Shown here: piece by piece, positions 1 through 11,272 of the stretch
Layout of the letters: each line of letters begins with the position of its first letter
How positions within the stretch are numbered: the stretch's first letter is position 1
DNA from: Ettlia oleoabundans
Taxonomy: Eukaryota; Chlorophyta; Chlorophyceae; Chlamydomonadales
Assembly (NCBI GenBank): GCA_019693395.1
Contig: JAAMXP010005166.1
Location: 1 to 33,685, forward strand
Length of the DNA stretch: 33,685 nucleotides
Direction: 5' to 3'
Notes under the pieces: generated by a model
What the model saw: the letters and a program-made list of their open reading frames with translations, nothing else
Database searches by the model: none
Told to the model about the DNA's origin: nothing
Made by a program: the position numbers and the translations under genes

Positions 1-140
1 GGTGGGGGGGGGTGGGGGGGGGAACAGACAGTCCTCACTGTGTATCAGAGAAAACAATGGGCGGCGTGATGTTGCCATCGCGCTGCTAGACAGCCAGACA
101 GACAGCCGGCCGGCCACTGGAATGCAATCAAATGACCCAC

Positions 141-899
141 CTGTCGGCAAAAGTTGCAGAAGGGGCAGTGGTAGATGTGTCGGCCCGGTTCGTCGTCAAA
201 CAGGTGGCAGATAGAGCAGTAGTACCGGGCCATAGAGGTGTCGCACGTATTGCAGGAGGCTGCATGGGGATGGTTGGGGTTGGTGTGGGCGGAATGGGGT
301 GACACGGCACGGGGGGTATGGTTGTGGCAGTGTGGCAACCACACGAGGTAGTGCCTGGCCGGCCCACCAGCCTCACCTGCCACCGGCTGCCGGGTGGAGC
401 ATTCCAAGCAAACCATCTCAGACACAGCGTAGCGATCCACCTGCACGATGGAAAAAGGGGCGGCATAAGAAACAGACAATAAAGTCAATAACGTCAATGG
501 GAGAAGCCCAGATGCTGCGACATAAGAAGGGCTGGTTTGCAGTCACAAGCGTGCTGCCCCCTCTACAAATTGCTTGATGCACGGAACAGGAGCAGTGCCG
601 CTATCACCGGGTCAGAAGTTGATGCCTGTATACAGACCCCTGCACAATGCCATCCTGCTTTGTGGTCTTGATGCTTCAGGGCACAGTACCAACATGCACT
701 GGCGCATGTTCTATCACACCACATGCGATGCTTGGCCAGGTGCAGGATGCTGCCGCAATCGAACAAGGAGTAAGGGAGGCACATTTATACGCCCACACAC
801 CTGGTGATCAGCCGCCTCATCGTGACACAACCGGCAGACATAGGGTGTGTCGCAGCACGGGGCCACCAACATGCAGCGCCGGCGGTAGTGCCGACAGCC
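141..899 (-). other. CHY and CTCHY zinc-finger module of the HRZ-like gene
   Basis: Starts with GCRHYRRRC, followed by [16 protein letters not shown], which is the CHY-type pattern. Next come [12 protein letters not shown] and then [19 protein letters not shown] and [10 protein letters not shown], the CTCHY pattern. The module spans exons 19-21. In plant HRZ proteins the RING-H2 finger follows directly, and here it would lie off the left edge. The first 140 bases of the window are intron, including a G-rich run at 1-22. Confidence 0.9.
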
Positions 900-3800
900 C
901 AGCACCCCGGCAGCCGCGTCGTGGTAGCGCGGTATTGCCGGGGCATGCCGCCGTGCCGGGGAGGGTTCCGCCACCGCTGCGGTGGCTGCAGCCGCTGCGG
1001 CAGCAGAAGCGGCCTGCTGCTGCTGCTGCTGCTGCTGAGCAGCGGCTGCCGCTGCCCCAACCAGGCCGCCGCCGCCGCCGTCGCTGCGGCCGCCTCCCAG
1101 CGACAGCCCGTCACGCATTCCAGCCACAACTGCCGTGGGAGTTGCAGCCAGACTGCTGGCCGCACTGCCAGCGGTGTTCATGCGGCGCTGCTGCGCCACG
1201 ATGTAGTGCGATGCCATGATGTTCTGGCGAAGGTACGCCTTGCGCTGCAGGCAGTAGTACAAGAGGGACCAGAACAAAAGTGGCTAAATACAGGTCCTGT
1301 TATTTTCTTGGCAGCACCATGTCTGGATCTGGGCGCAGGTTTGTTTAGCCATTCTACAGTGCCAGCCTACCATGGCATTGCACACAGTCTTGCACGACCC
1401 TCTGCCACCCACCCTCACAGCCTTGCACGACCCTTTCCCACCCACCCTCACAGGGCGAACAAGCAGAAGCCAACCAACCAGCCAGCCGGCCAGCCAGCTA
1501 GTCTTGAAGAGTGCCCAGCCCAACAATCCTGGCACGTCCAACCAGCCAGGAAGCCAGCACAAACCTTCCCCAACCGGCAGGACAGCACAAAACAAACAAG
1601 GGCGACGTAGCCAGGACACAGCATGGCGGCACAACGCCGGGATGAACACTTCAGCCCAGCCCCACCTGCGGCTCCAGGTGTGGGTCGTTTGACACACGGC
1701 GGATGGCCGCCTCCAGTTGCTTCTGGTTCATGCGGAAGATGTCCTCCCAGCCGGGCCTGCGTGGGGTTGGGGGTGGGTGTGTGTGGGGGCAGGGAATCGG
1801 TGTGTGTGTGGGGCGGGGTGGGAGGTAGGGTGGGGGGGAAGTGCGCTGAACGAAGGCAATCAAAGGTGCAGCAGGAGGTCATGGCGTTTTGTGCATACAG
1901 ACAAGCATGTTGGGGGTCCGGCTTGAGGAGTGACAGTGAGAGCTTGCTTGTAGGCGGACAGGCAGGTGGAATGTGCGATTAGCACAAGGCGGGCGGCACC
2001 CATGGTGGCGAATCCGGCTCACTTGAAGCTACTGCTATCGGCGGCGATGCTGGCAGGGTCGGCTGGCGCTTTGCCCGCTATGCCATGCTGCGCCAGGTAC
2101 TCCGCCACCTCAGCAAGGGTGGCAGCCATCTCCTCCTGGTGGCTCAAAGCTGAGCTGGCACCAACGCCGCCATCAGCAGCGCCGTTGCCCACAACAGCGG
2201 AGGCGGCCGCTGCGTTGGGTGCCACTGCCGCGGCGGGCGGGCTGCCTCCCCCGCTGCTACTGCCGCCGTTGACGCTGCGCACAGCACCCAGCCACTGCTC
2301 AAAAGCGGTTGACTTGGAAGCTGACTTGAGCGAGGCAATCATTGCATCTTGCTCCTCAAGAGTCATGCAACCTGCGGGGACGAAGCGCAGCATACAGCGG
2401 CAGGGTCAGCGTGCACAAAGGTAATGGCAACCGCTTCACCAGGCACCCAGCACACAACAAAAGCCAACCCAGCGACAAAAAGGCTACGATGCAGCTCAGC
2501 TTAACAGCTCATGTGCGCAGCGCTTGCCCAACGTGGGACATCACCAAACATGCTTGCGATAATGCCAAATGCACAAACGCACACCAGTGCAAACCATGCT
2601 GTAGCCAATACGTGTTCTAACCTTGAACCCAAGAAAGCATCGTGGTCAAAACCTCTGCTCCTGTGTTGCCAATGATCACCCCCACCAAGTTCTCCTGCTC
2701 CGCAATGCTGAAGTGCTCAGCAAACAGCGGCCACAGCTCCTGCTCCTCAGCCCTGCAGGCAAACACAAGGGCACGTGCAAACAGACCATAAGCAACAGAC
2801 ACTGTATGGGAAAGCAGCACAGAAGGCAGGCGGGGGGCCACGCACGCATGCATGTGGGCACAAGCAGGCTGGAACTGGCAGGCGGGCAGGCAGGCAGGCA
2901 TACATGCCAGGGCAGCAGGCGATCCAGTCGAGCAGGGCAGACTTGACTCACATAAGGCAGTGGCACTGGCAGGCATAAAAGAAACAAACAGACAACAAGA
3001 AAGATAAGAGAAGAGAAATACAGGAGGGTGCCCCACCTGACATGCGTCTCCAGTGAGGCGCGTACTGCGGCACACATGCGGGACAGCTGCGCCGCGTGCT
3101 CCCGAAGCACGGGCAGCTCGCGAGCCGACTTGATCTGGGCCAGCACCTGCATCATGTAACACAACACAAGCAAGAAGGAGTGAGCGATACACAACACAAT
3201 CATGAGTGGGTGAAAATAGCGAGCGAGACGCATTGAACACGGGAAAGGGTTCAGAGTTTGACTTATCCAGCCGGTTGAGGCATGCAATACAGTTGCCTGC
3301 TGCAGAGCATTGCAGTACAACAGCATGTCGTTGTTTGGCCCAGAGCGGTTGCAGCTTGGGAGCAGGCAGTAGTCGAGATGTGCCAGGCAGTACAGCTGGC
3401 AGTACGTACCGCTGCCAGCTCGTCAAAGTACTGCTCCTCCTCCTTGTGGTCCAGCGTGTACGCGTGGCTCACGTTGTGCAGTGTCTCCTTGGCCTCAAGC
3501 GCAGGGAACACAATCTCATCCTCGGCTGCAGTCATGGGTGATGATAAACAACTGGAGTTCGGGAGAGAGCAGGGAATTTAGTCGACTGTTGGGCAGAAGC
3601 AGAAACACCAGCAGGAAAACAAAAGAAAACATTCTATCCTGTGCTGCGGCGGCAGCAGCATTGGCGTGCAAGGAGGGAGAGCATGGGGCAGAGCGCCGAT
3701 GGGGTAATCTGATAGCAGGGAACAGCGAACCAGCCCATCCAACAGCGGGGGCAGACATGCCAACCGGTGACCAACACACACACACACGCGTGCCCCCCAA

Positions 3801-6800
3801 GCCACTCCCCATCGCAGTCCTGGAGCCATGCCATCAGGGACATTGCTGGCTAGCTGTCACGCTTGATGGCTTAGCTGACTGGCTCGGAAAAGCATTTGCA
3901 GCATGTTCCCTGCACAGCCAACTGCCTCTGCACAGGCGCATGGCTGGCTCACCCTTGCTGTGTGCACGGTAGATGCCCCTCAAAAACTGGAACTTTGCCT
4001 GCAGCTCCTGGATAGCCTGCAGGGAAGCAAGCACGAGGGGAAGAAGTTTCGGGAGGAATGTTGTGTTGTGTTGTGTTGTGTTGTGTTGTGTTGTGTTGTG
4101 TTGTGTTGTGTTGTGTTGTGCTGTGCTGTGCTGTGCTGTGCTGTGCTGTGCTGTGCTGTGCTGTGCTGTGCTGTGCTGTGCTGTGCTGTGCTGTGCTGTG
4201 CTGTGCTGTGCTGTGCTGTGCTGTGCTGCAGGCATGGGATCCATCTTGCATGGCAGCTTAGCTGAACCACCGGTGACCAGCGTGAGCGATGTTCTCACTG
4301 TGAAATCCGCCATAAACCAGCTTCCTGCCTTACATCCACAACTGCCCGACCATCCTGAGCAAATAGTTTATAAGGTTCATGAAAACAGCAGGAGCGACGC
4401 ATACCTTATCAAACTCGCAGGTGGTTGCCTCCTCCGTGGCCACCTGGAAGGCCACAGCCGAGGCCTCAATCTCACGCAACTCGCGTCTGCACGGCACACA
4501 CAGCGCGCAGCATGTAAAGACATGCGTGTGAGAACACAGCAAGAAATCCTGCAACAGCGGAGACCTTTGGGGAGAAGGCTGCTGGCCACCGGCAGAGCGC
4601 TGTCTTACTTGTTGCCCTGGCTTTGTTCATGCATGGTCCGATGATTGGTACATCCCTGCCATCCCCGGAAGCCATCGAACCAGCCGACATACAGCGGAAC
4701 AGCAGTCAGCCAGCACCTGCACGATCTATGGTTGATGCGAGCCTGTACCTGAGTGCTTTGTGAAACTGGAAGATGTGGTCAATGGGCTTGGTGCCTCCCG
4801 CTGTCGATCCACCATCAGTGGTGGGTGTTGATCCAGAGCTGCCACCAAACCTAGGGCTCAGCCCTGGCAGCAGCACACCATGGGGGCTGTGCGGCGCTAA
4901 GCCCCCGTGCCCAAAGTCGCTGCGAGGAGTGGCGGCTCCGCGTCCATCTCCACTCCCCGTATCAGCGGTTCGAATGCGCTTCAGCTGGGGCGCCAGTTGG
5001 GCCGCAGCCAGTGCGGCCTGCTGCTGGTTGGCTGCTGCTGCACCCCCAAAGTCTCCTGACCCGGATCTCTCACGGGGCTGCTCCTGCTGTGGATGCGGTG
5101 CAATGCTGCTGAGGAAAGAGGAGGGCCCGCAGGTGTGGTTGGAGTAGAAGGAAGGGTCGTCAAGGCTCTTGCGCCAGCTGGCAGCAGTGCCATTGCTGCC
5201 GTCTGCAGCTGGCATGATGAGCTTGCCCCGCCGCGCCCACTGCGGTGACGCATGCCAGGCGACGTGCAAGAATGTGAAGGAAGCTACCAAACGCCGCAAC
5301 TCAATCCTTACAATCCTCACATGTGCAACAACAGAAGGATGGCTGAAGTCTCCTGCCTGAAATGTGACGCAACAGGACAGCAGAAACGCAGCTGGCAGCA
5401 GCTGGCACAACCAGCGCCCACCCAGTGAACAAATGCGCCACCTTATCAACTCTATCTCAGTCACCTGCGACAGCAGCTCAACCAGGGGAGCTTCGTGGCG
5501 CGGCGCCGCCGACCGGATGTTAGCCAGCCACTCCCGTACGTCCTCCTCTCGCAACCGCCCTGCAGAGCAAACCACATTACAAGACATGCAGAGATGCAGA
5601 CAATCACGTCGCAGGCCTCGAGTCGACGGGGATCATCCAGCATGCCCACTAGCCAGCAGGCTCCTCAGGCAAACCCGATGACTGTCTGGAGCTCAACCAA
5701 TACTGCGCAGCGGAAACGGCGCACACTTTGCAGCGCAGCCAAGCCTGCTGCCAACCTATTGTAGCCTGAGGGCTGGAGTTAAGAGGTTACCCAAGTGAGG
5801 CTGGCAAATTTGGAAGAAAACAAGCACGCCGCCCTCACCTGCCACCCAGGGCATGACCCTCTCCAGCAGGCGCAGCGGCATGGCCCGCAGAATCCGCCAC
5901 ACCATGTGCCGCTGCTGGGCTTTGCACAGCGTGCGCATCAGCACTGGCAGCACCTCTGCAGACAGCATGGAAAGGAGCGGCAACCCTTTTAGGTAACGTG
6001 CGCCAGCTAATACCCCCCACCCCTGTATTACCCATCCTTGCAGTATGCAATGCAGGGCACCTCAACAGGTGAACCCCATAACATGCCCCGGCGCAACGTT
6101 GTACATCGCAGACACGACCAGACCTCCAACCAACTGCAGAGCCCCCCAACAGCCCACGTGAATACAACATGCCCCAAAAGGATCATGCCTACTGAGCTTG
6201 GGCACCAAGACGGGTAACCTGGGCCAGACCCACCTGCTTCCTCACGCGCCATGTGGCGGTGCATCGTTTTGGCCAGCTGCTCCGCGACGTCAGCCAGTTG
6301 CCCAACCAGCGCTGCCACCTCCTTGGCGCCACGCCTGTAACCAGGCATGGAAATGGTGGACAAATGACGCGGGCACAGAGGGGTGCAGCAAACAAGTTAT
6401 CCATGCAACAGACGAAAATCAAGACGCAGCAGGCAGCTGGCAATGCAGTGCCTGTCCGGCACAATTTCTTGCCGGCGTGCCGGGATGTTTATTTGAGACC
6501 CTCAATCCGCACAACGCTTCAGATACAACAGAGAGAGACACCTGCAGACCTCGCACCTGGCGTGCGCCTTGACCTCTCCCAGCAGACGCCCAAGCTCCTC
6601 AAGTTTTGCCCCCTCCTCATTGTGATCATCCTCCACATGAAGGCGCCCTTTGCCGTTGCTGCCGCCATGGCTGCTCCCTTGCCGCTGCAGGTGGTGCGAT
6701 GGCATGCTGCCTGCTGCGCCGCTGCCATTGCTGCTGTTGTTGGCCCGCACGCGTTTCAGCACTGGAAACACAATGTCATCCTCACTTGCAGAGTGGAAGC

Positions 6801-9422
6801 GGCACACGGCGCGGATGAACCGATGCCTCTCCACCAGGCCAGACAGCTGCAGGCAATGGGTGAGATTTATTGATGAAGGGCAGCAGAGAGGGCGGTGTAG
6901 TTCGTTGTAGGAAGGCAACAGGCAGGGAGGTCAATGGCACGTGGGCTGGAAAGGCTTGACAGTGCGCGGCTCTTTGACCTCCTCTTCAACACATTGTGAA
7001 AGCAACAGCGTTTGACTCAGGATAGAAGGCAGCCAATGCAGGCCCAGTTGTCGCCCAAATCCCCCGTCCCACCTGCGATGTAGTTACGCGTCCCTCAGCC
7101 GAACAGAGCGCACGCGCCTCTGCCGCAAAGCTGTGCAGCGCGGAGCGGATGGCCTGGTGGAAGTAATAGATCTCCTGCAATTCGCAGAGTAGCCCAGCAC
7201 AGCCGGTCTCTTGATCAATCAACAGCAGCAAGGTTTGTTAAAAAAGCTAGCACATAACTCAGCAGAACGCCGGCAGCAAAGGAAAATTGAGCCTGCTGCT
7301 GCATCCAGCCGGGCCTTCAGCCGCGGTTAGAACACTTCTGGGCTGCAGACAACGAAGCAATGGTGTTGGCAGCAGCAGCAACAGTAGTGCACGCGTGCCA
7401 TTGTAGGTGGGCAGCGCACCCGCAGCGGTGGTCTGCTGCCCAGCACCAAGCCCGCCTCCTCCAAGTCCTGATCATACAGACAACTGGCACTTGGAGCACT
7501 GGACGCCACGTCACCGCCGCCACCGCTGCAGCATTGCATCGCAGCTGCTCCACTCCCGCTTCCCGCGCTTCCTGAGCTGCTTGACTGCCGACAGCATACA
7601 AACTCTTCATGGCCACAACAAAGCCTCGAGCTGCTGCCGCGTCTGCTGGGGGGCTTATATGTCGAGCGACCACCAATGCAACCGTTGGAGCCCAAGTGCT
7701 GCTCCTGCTGCTGCTGCTGCGCCACGGTCCCTGGAGGGATGGCTCCCGCCTGCTGCCGCTCCTGGCCATCAATTGCCATTGGCTCACAAGCATCCTCGTC
7801 AGCGCCGGCGCAACCGCCACCAGCGCTTTCGCCATCTTGGGGCGCAAGCCAGGCCAGCAGCAGCTGCTGCAGCAAGCGATCAGCCACCACCTGCTCAAGC
7901 TGTGCCAGCAGGGCAGCCTGCTCCGTCTGCGGCACCTGCTGCTTCAGCCATCCAAGAACTTGCTGCAGGCAGGCAGGCAGCAGGCAGGCGGGTGGCAGAT
8001 AAGTTGGCACGCGGCAAAGCAACACAAGCTTGTAAGCTGTGCCAAGATGCCAAGATTGACAGGACACACCACTACGTCTGAGTCCCCCCTCCATCCACAC
8101 AAGCCTCACAAACAAATATGCTGAGAGCCAGCAGGGCCATCCCAGCACCTCCTTATGCCAGCAGTGGATGAGATCCACAAGCCCCACCCACCCCATCACC
8201 CTCCCGCCCCTTCCACGCACCTCCACAGTGGAGAGCGGTATGGAGCATAGGAACTGCGCCACAAGCTCTGCCTGTTCCCCGGCAGTAAAGTGCTCCACCA
8301 GCAGTGGCAGCAGCTGCTCCTCCTCCTTGCGCAGGTGCTTGCGCAGCGTGGTGTGGATCTCCTCCACCTGCGGTGAGCCAAGATAGCGGGAAGAAAGCAG
8401 GAGGCGCAACTTTGCCGAGACAGGGCAAGAAAGCACACGGTGATGGATGGTAGTCACGTGGTTTTCTGTTGCCCAAAGCTTGAGTGCCCACAAAAGCCGC
8501 ACAACCCGCACCTTGCATGCCAGCAGGCGCACAGTGGCCAGCTGCTCCTTGCCCTCTGGCTCTGCCAGCGCACGGCTGAGCAGTTGGTCCAGCTGCTCAA
8601 ACAGATGCTCCTGCAGGCAAGCACAACATGGCGAGCACAGCAGGCAAACTACTCAAATCTGCACTTTCTTGCCAGGTAGCGAATCGCCAGGTAGCTGAGC
8701 TCCAAGTGCAACTGACAATCCGGAGCAAAGCACACAACTTTTGTGTCACCAGCTGCGAAGCGGCCGCAGTACACGTCTGTAGGCTGCTGACCAACCACAG
8801 CAGCTGGGTGCTGTAAACTGCCGTTGGTGCAGCACCCACCAACCCAATTACCTCGTCCTCATGCTCCACAGAGTAAGCAAGGGTGACGTTGCGGACCTTG
8901 GAGTCAAGTGCGGGATACACGACCTGCGCAGGGTGGGCGGGAAAACAACAAGCTTGGCGTGCGCGGTGCGTGGGCTACGCACCAGCCCCGGCACACGGCA
9001 CCCCGGCAGGTTTGGGAGCAAGCGGAGGCAGCATCAAAACCCCTCCACCCGCATATGATGCAGCAGCGCTCCTTTTCTGGCTTCTCAGACATGCAGGTAA
9101 TTTGGCTGGGGAGTTGGCGTCGCCCTAGCAGCGGCACCAGTTCTGAGCGGCGGGGACGGCGGCACCCACCCACCTCGTCCTCCACGCTGCTGTGGTACTT
9201 GTAGACCTGCTCCAAGAAGCGATACCGGTCCTGCAACGCTGCAAGCTCCGCCCCTAGACCAAAACCGCTGTTGCCCGCTTGTTGGAGCTGCAGGACGGAC
9301 TGGCCCAAGTTGTCGAGCTCCAGGCGGATGCTGTCGTGGAGGTGGGTATAAATGTAGTTAATTGGGGGGCGGGCGTCCAGGCCCTCCACCAACACGGGGC
9401 CAGCGCGCTCACCGCCGCTCAT
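141..9422 (-). CDS. BRUTUS/HRZ-like hemerythrin E3 ubiquitin ligase, 5' 21 exons (3' end off window)
   Basis: Likely an iron-binding E3 ligase of the plant BTS/HRZ family; these sense iron through hemerythrin domains and target iron-deficiency regulators for degradation. Exons by descending coordinate: 9422-9174, 8923-8852, 8610-8512, 8367-8221, 7962-7420, 7174-7073, 6846-6557, 6334-6234, 5955-5839, 5559-5465, 5239-4749, 4486-4405, 4016-3953, 3525-3410, 3146-3037, 2752-2622, 2371-2023, 1756-1666, 1244-801, 440-377, 259-141. All introns are GT-AG and all phases agree, giving 1,292 codons. Order seen: HHE1 (about 24-189), HHE2 (371-605), HHE3 (about 758-950), the conserved [18 protein letters not shown] segment (1055-1072), then CHY/CTCHY zinc fingers (1199-1292). 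The family's RING-H2 and C-terminal zinc ribbon must lie left of base 1, so the ligase module itself is not seen. Low-complexity Gln/Ala, Ser/Gly and His-rich inserts are algal additions. The start is the first ATG before HHE1. Confidence 0.93.
1389..1453. repeat. Tandem 33-base duplication in HRZ-like gene intron 18
   Basis: Two 32-base copies (1389-1420 and 1422-1453) starting CTTGCACGACCCT and ending CCACCCTCACAG differ at two positions and are set one base apart. The intron (1245-1665) also holds CCAG/CCAA simple sequence near 1468-1500 and nothing else identifiable. Confidence 0.9.
3526..3952. other. HRZ-like gene intron 13, longest intron of the gene
   Basis: A 427-base GT-AG intron splitting HHE3 between HSK and AEDEIVFP. 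It contains a short CA repeat (3774-3787) and no supported gene. Confidence 0.7.
4061..4225. repeat. Two-phase pentanucleotide array in HRZ-like gene intron 12
   Basis: Twelve perfect TTGTG units (4061-4120) pass abruptly into 21 perfect CTGTG units (4121-4225). On the transcribed strand this is CACAG x21 followed by CACAA x12. The array makes all six frames open and creates several false ORFs. Confidence 0.98.
5465..7174 (-). other. HHE2 hemerythrin domain with a low-complexity insert
   Basis: Encoded by exons 6-10. Candidate ligands are His376 in [11 protein letters not shown], His422 and Glu426 in [15 protein letters not shown], a His/Glu pair in HVEDDHNEE, and His/Glu in HRHMAREE. About 30 residues rich in Ser, Gly, Asn and His separate FPVLKRV from HVEDDHNEE, where plant homologues have a short loop. 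The insert extends a loop, and no expected ligand appears missing. Confidence 0.82.
7965..7990. repeat. AGGC microsatellite at the 3' splice site of HRZ-like intron 4
   Basis: GCCT repeats on the transcribed strand run directly into the TGCAG acceptor of exon 5, forming the pyrimidine-rich tract. Confidence 0.8.
8221..9356 (-). other. HHE1 hemerythrin domain of the HRZ-like gene
   Basis: Encoded by exons 1-4, residues about 24-189. Visible candidate di-iron ligands are His29 in [10 protein letters not shown], His77 and Glu81 in [10 protein letters not shown], His104 in SVEHEDE, and His151 and Glu155 in RKHLRKEEE. This follows the H...HxxxE...H...HxxxE pattern of the family, so the domain should bind iron. 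The closing segment [11 protein letters not shown] resembles the cap helix after each HHE repeat in plant BTS. Confidence 0.88.
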
Positions 9423-9726
9423 TGTCTCACCCCCTCATACGGGTGCAGCTGTGCGCCTGATCGATACTGTTGTCGAGCCGAGCACCGGAGAAGCAAGCAC
9501 CAAATACTTTACTCCCTTCACAGTTGATCAGACCGAGTTGCGTGCTGGGCTTCAGCCGTAGCATGGGCCGTCCACACGCCCTCACCAGTCTATTGCATGC
9601 GCATTGTGCACTTTGAACGTGTCAGAAGAGAACCTGCCGCAGCTTAGTGGGTGCACGCGTTGCCCGGCCCCAGAATCCTCCACTCCTCCAGCGCGCACAC
9701 GCCCCAGGACGGCTCACCCCGGGGAA
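9423..9726. promoter_or_regulatory. Divergent intergenic region between the HRZ-like and DNL zinc-finger genes
   Basis: These 304 bases separate two divergently oriented start codons, so both 5' UTRs and at least the core promoters must lie here unless there are unseen 5' exons. No clear TATA box or known iron-response element could be identified. The plus-strand frame of the downstream gene is open through the right half but has no ATG before 9727. Confidence 0.6.
9427..9438 (-). promoter_or_regulatory. Minimal upstream ORF before the HRZ-like start codon
   Basis: A three-codon ORF (Met-Arg-Gly-stop) ends 4 bases before the gene's ATG and is out of frame with it. It could act on translation only if the transcript begins upstream of 9438, which the sequence cannot show. 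Confidence 0.35.
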
Positions 9727-10712
9727 ATGCAAGCAATGACACTCGCCAGTGCCGCTTGGCAAGCGGGGGCGCAGAAACTCAGGGCGCAGGCTCCGCGCTC
9801 GCTGCCATACAGACCTGCCCTGGCTGCGCTCCCCTGCTGTCAACCACTCTTGCAGCTGGAGGCCTCTGCCGCCACTGCAGCCCCAGGTCATACGCAGCAG
9901 GGACTGCATCAGCAGCGCAGATATGCAAGGTGCTGCCGCTGCAGTGCCCATTCAGGCAGTCAGACCTCGCACCACGCAAGCAGCAGTGGCACCGGCAGCG
10001 GCAGCAGTGGATGCTCCCAACCCGTTGCCAGCCCAAGCACTGCAGAACCTGCTGCTAGCATCAACTCTGAAAATAGCGATGAGCGCGTCAGCTTGGGAAG
10101 GGTCTCCGCTTCCCTCGGCGGCAGCAGCAGCAGCAGCGGCAGTGAAAGCAGGTCCTATGCCGCTCTAGGAGGCAGCAGCAACAGCGATGACAGCAGCAGC
10201 GACAGCGAGGACGGCAGCACTGCAACAATAGATTTGCAGCTGCCGCGCCGCTCAATGTTGGTGCAGTTCACATGCAACATCTGCGAGGGGCGCAGCGAGC
10301 GGCTGGTGAACCCTGTGGCCTGGAGCAGAGGCATGGTGCGTGGCAGCACCCAGTTGGCTGCCAACAAAGTGCCAGCCACGGTGGCCTGCTGTGCTTGCAC
10401 ACACACAAAGACGTGCCTGCTGCACGCTGCGCTGCGCTTAGATGCCATGCACCATTACCAATCCTGCCCACCTGCTTGGCGCTCTCAGNNNNNNNNNNNN
10501 NNNNNNNNNNNNNNNNNNNNNNNNNNNNNNNNNNNNNNNNNNTTCACCAGACTATATGCTATCTGTGCTACTAACCATGCGGTCCTGCTGTTGCATGTGC
10601 AACGTGCCGTCTGCAGGTCATTGCACAGTGCCAGCACTGCCCCGCGTGGCACAAGCTGGCGGATGCGGCAAACCTGGTGGAGGAGATCCGATACGCCGAC
10701 CTGGATGATTGA
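9727..10712 (+). CDS. DNL-type zinc finger protein (Zim17/HEP-like Hsp70 escort)
   Basis: Two exons, 9727-10335 and 10617-10712, encode 234 residues. The C-terminus has FTCNICEGRSERLV, then AWSRGM joined by splicing to VIAQCQHCPAWHKLADAANL. That gives the paired CxxC motifs (Cys183/186, Cys208/211) and the conserved His after the second pair seen in the Zim17/DNLZ family. Family members keep mitochondrial or plastid Hsp70 soluble and active. The N-terminus is rich in Ala, Arg, Ser and Gln with few acidic residues, as expected of an organelle transit peptide; mitochondrion versus plastid cannot be decided. A Ser/Gly/Asp-rich stretch precedes the zinc finger. Start: two close ATGs (9727 and 9736) are the first in frame. 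The stop is TGA. Confidence 0.88.
10489..10542. other. Assembly gap (54 N) inside the DNL zinc-finger gene intron
   Basis: The run of N lies inside the only intron (10336-10616). Because the exon ends join in phase 0 and rebuild the family motif across the gap, no coding exon is needed inside it. Its true length is unknown. Confidence 0.97.
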
Positions 10713-11051
10713 TACGTTGGGTGCCGCAACACTCTGTGCCAGACGTACAAAATAAATTGCGCCAGGCATACAAAATGTGTCACACATACAACACAAACCC
10801 AGCACGGCTGGCTGCACCCTCAGCATTCTCTGCCCTCCGTGCTCCCAAGCTCTCTTGCACAGAGAACGTTGTTTGGTATCATCTCACCACAATTTTTTGC
10901 CACTCCTTTTTTCTATTGTACCAGTATTCACAAGACCTTCTCCTGCTCATTTTATTGCATGCCTACATGGCTCAGATGCTTCTTCGTCGCATCTAAGCTG
11001 GTGGTGCTGGGCAGTTGCTGGCCAAACAGACACCACGACTGCGGGGTTGCT

Positions 11052-11140
11052 GAAATGCGCAATCAAAAGCTAAAAGATGATCAGGTGGAATGCGCAATCA
11101 AAGCTGCTGGAATGCGCAATCAAAGCTGAAAGATGATAGC
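11052..11140. repeat. Three spaced copies of a 14-base motif
   Basis: The motif AATGCGCAATCAAA occurs at 11054-11067, 11089-11102 and 11111-11124, each followed by a GCT-type trinucleotide within two bases. Two copies also carry AAAGATGAT after them. It is a local tandem duplication in the 3' region with no evident function. Confidence 0.85.
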
Positions 11141-11249
11141 TGCCACAGAAGGACGTTGCACTCGCTAGCACTGCCCGGTTCTACTGAGTGTTGTGCCCAG
11201 CCTAAACCACCATTGAGGAGCGCTGCTGGCTGGATCATACAGCAAGCCC

Positions 11250-11254
11250 TTACA
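11250..11254 (-). terminator. Candidate TGTAA polyadenylation signal for the HSP20-like gene
   Basis: TTACA on the plus strand reads TGTAA on the transcribed strand, about 340 bases after the stop codon. TGTAA is the usual signal in chlorophycean green algae. Confidence 0.45.
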
Positions 11255-11272
11255 GATTGATGAACTTGTTCA

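Larger units (their letters stand above)
2371..4782 (-). other. HHE3 hemerythrin domain of the HRZ-like gene
   Basis: Encoded by the end of exon 11 through exon 16, with the helix beginning [11 protein letters not shown] continuing into exon 17. Candidate ligands lie in [43 protein letters not shown] and [15 protein letters not shown]. It is the cleanest of the three repeats and lacks a large insert. Six short exons (64-131 bases) encode most of it. Confidence 0.88.

Noticed and set aside
647..1219. 190-residue plus-strand ORF
   Set aside because: Antisense shadow of exon 19 of the HRZ-like gene, made of Ala/Gln codon repeats.
3834..4644. Several ORFs across the pentanucleotide array
   Set aside because: A five-base repeat without stops opens all frames. 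The array lies inside an intron whose flanking exons join in phase.
9604..9726. Earlier start of the DNL zinc-finger gene
   Set aside because: The frame is open but begins only with TTG; the first ATG is at 9727.
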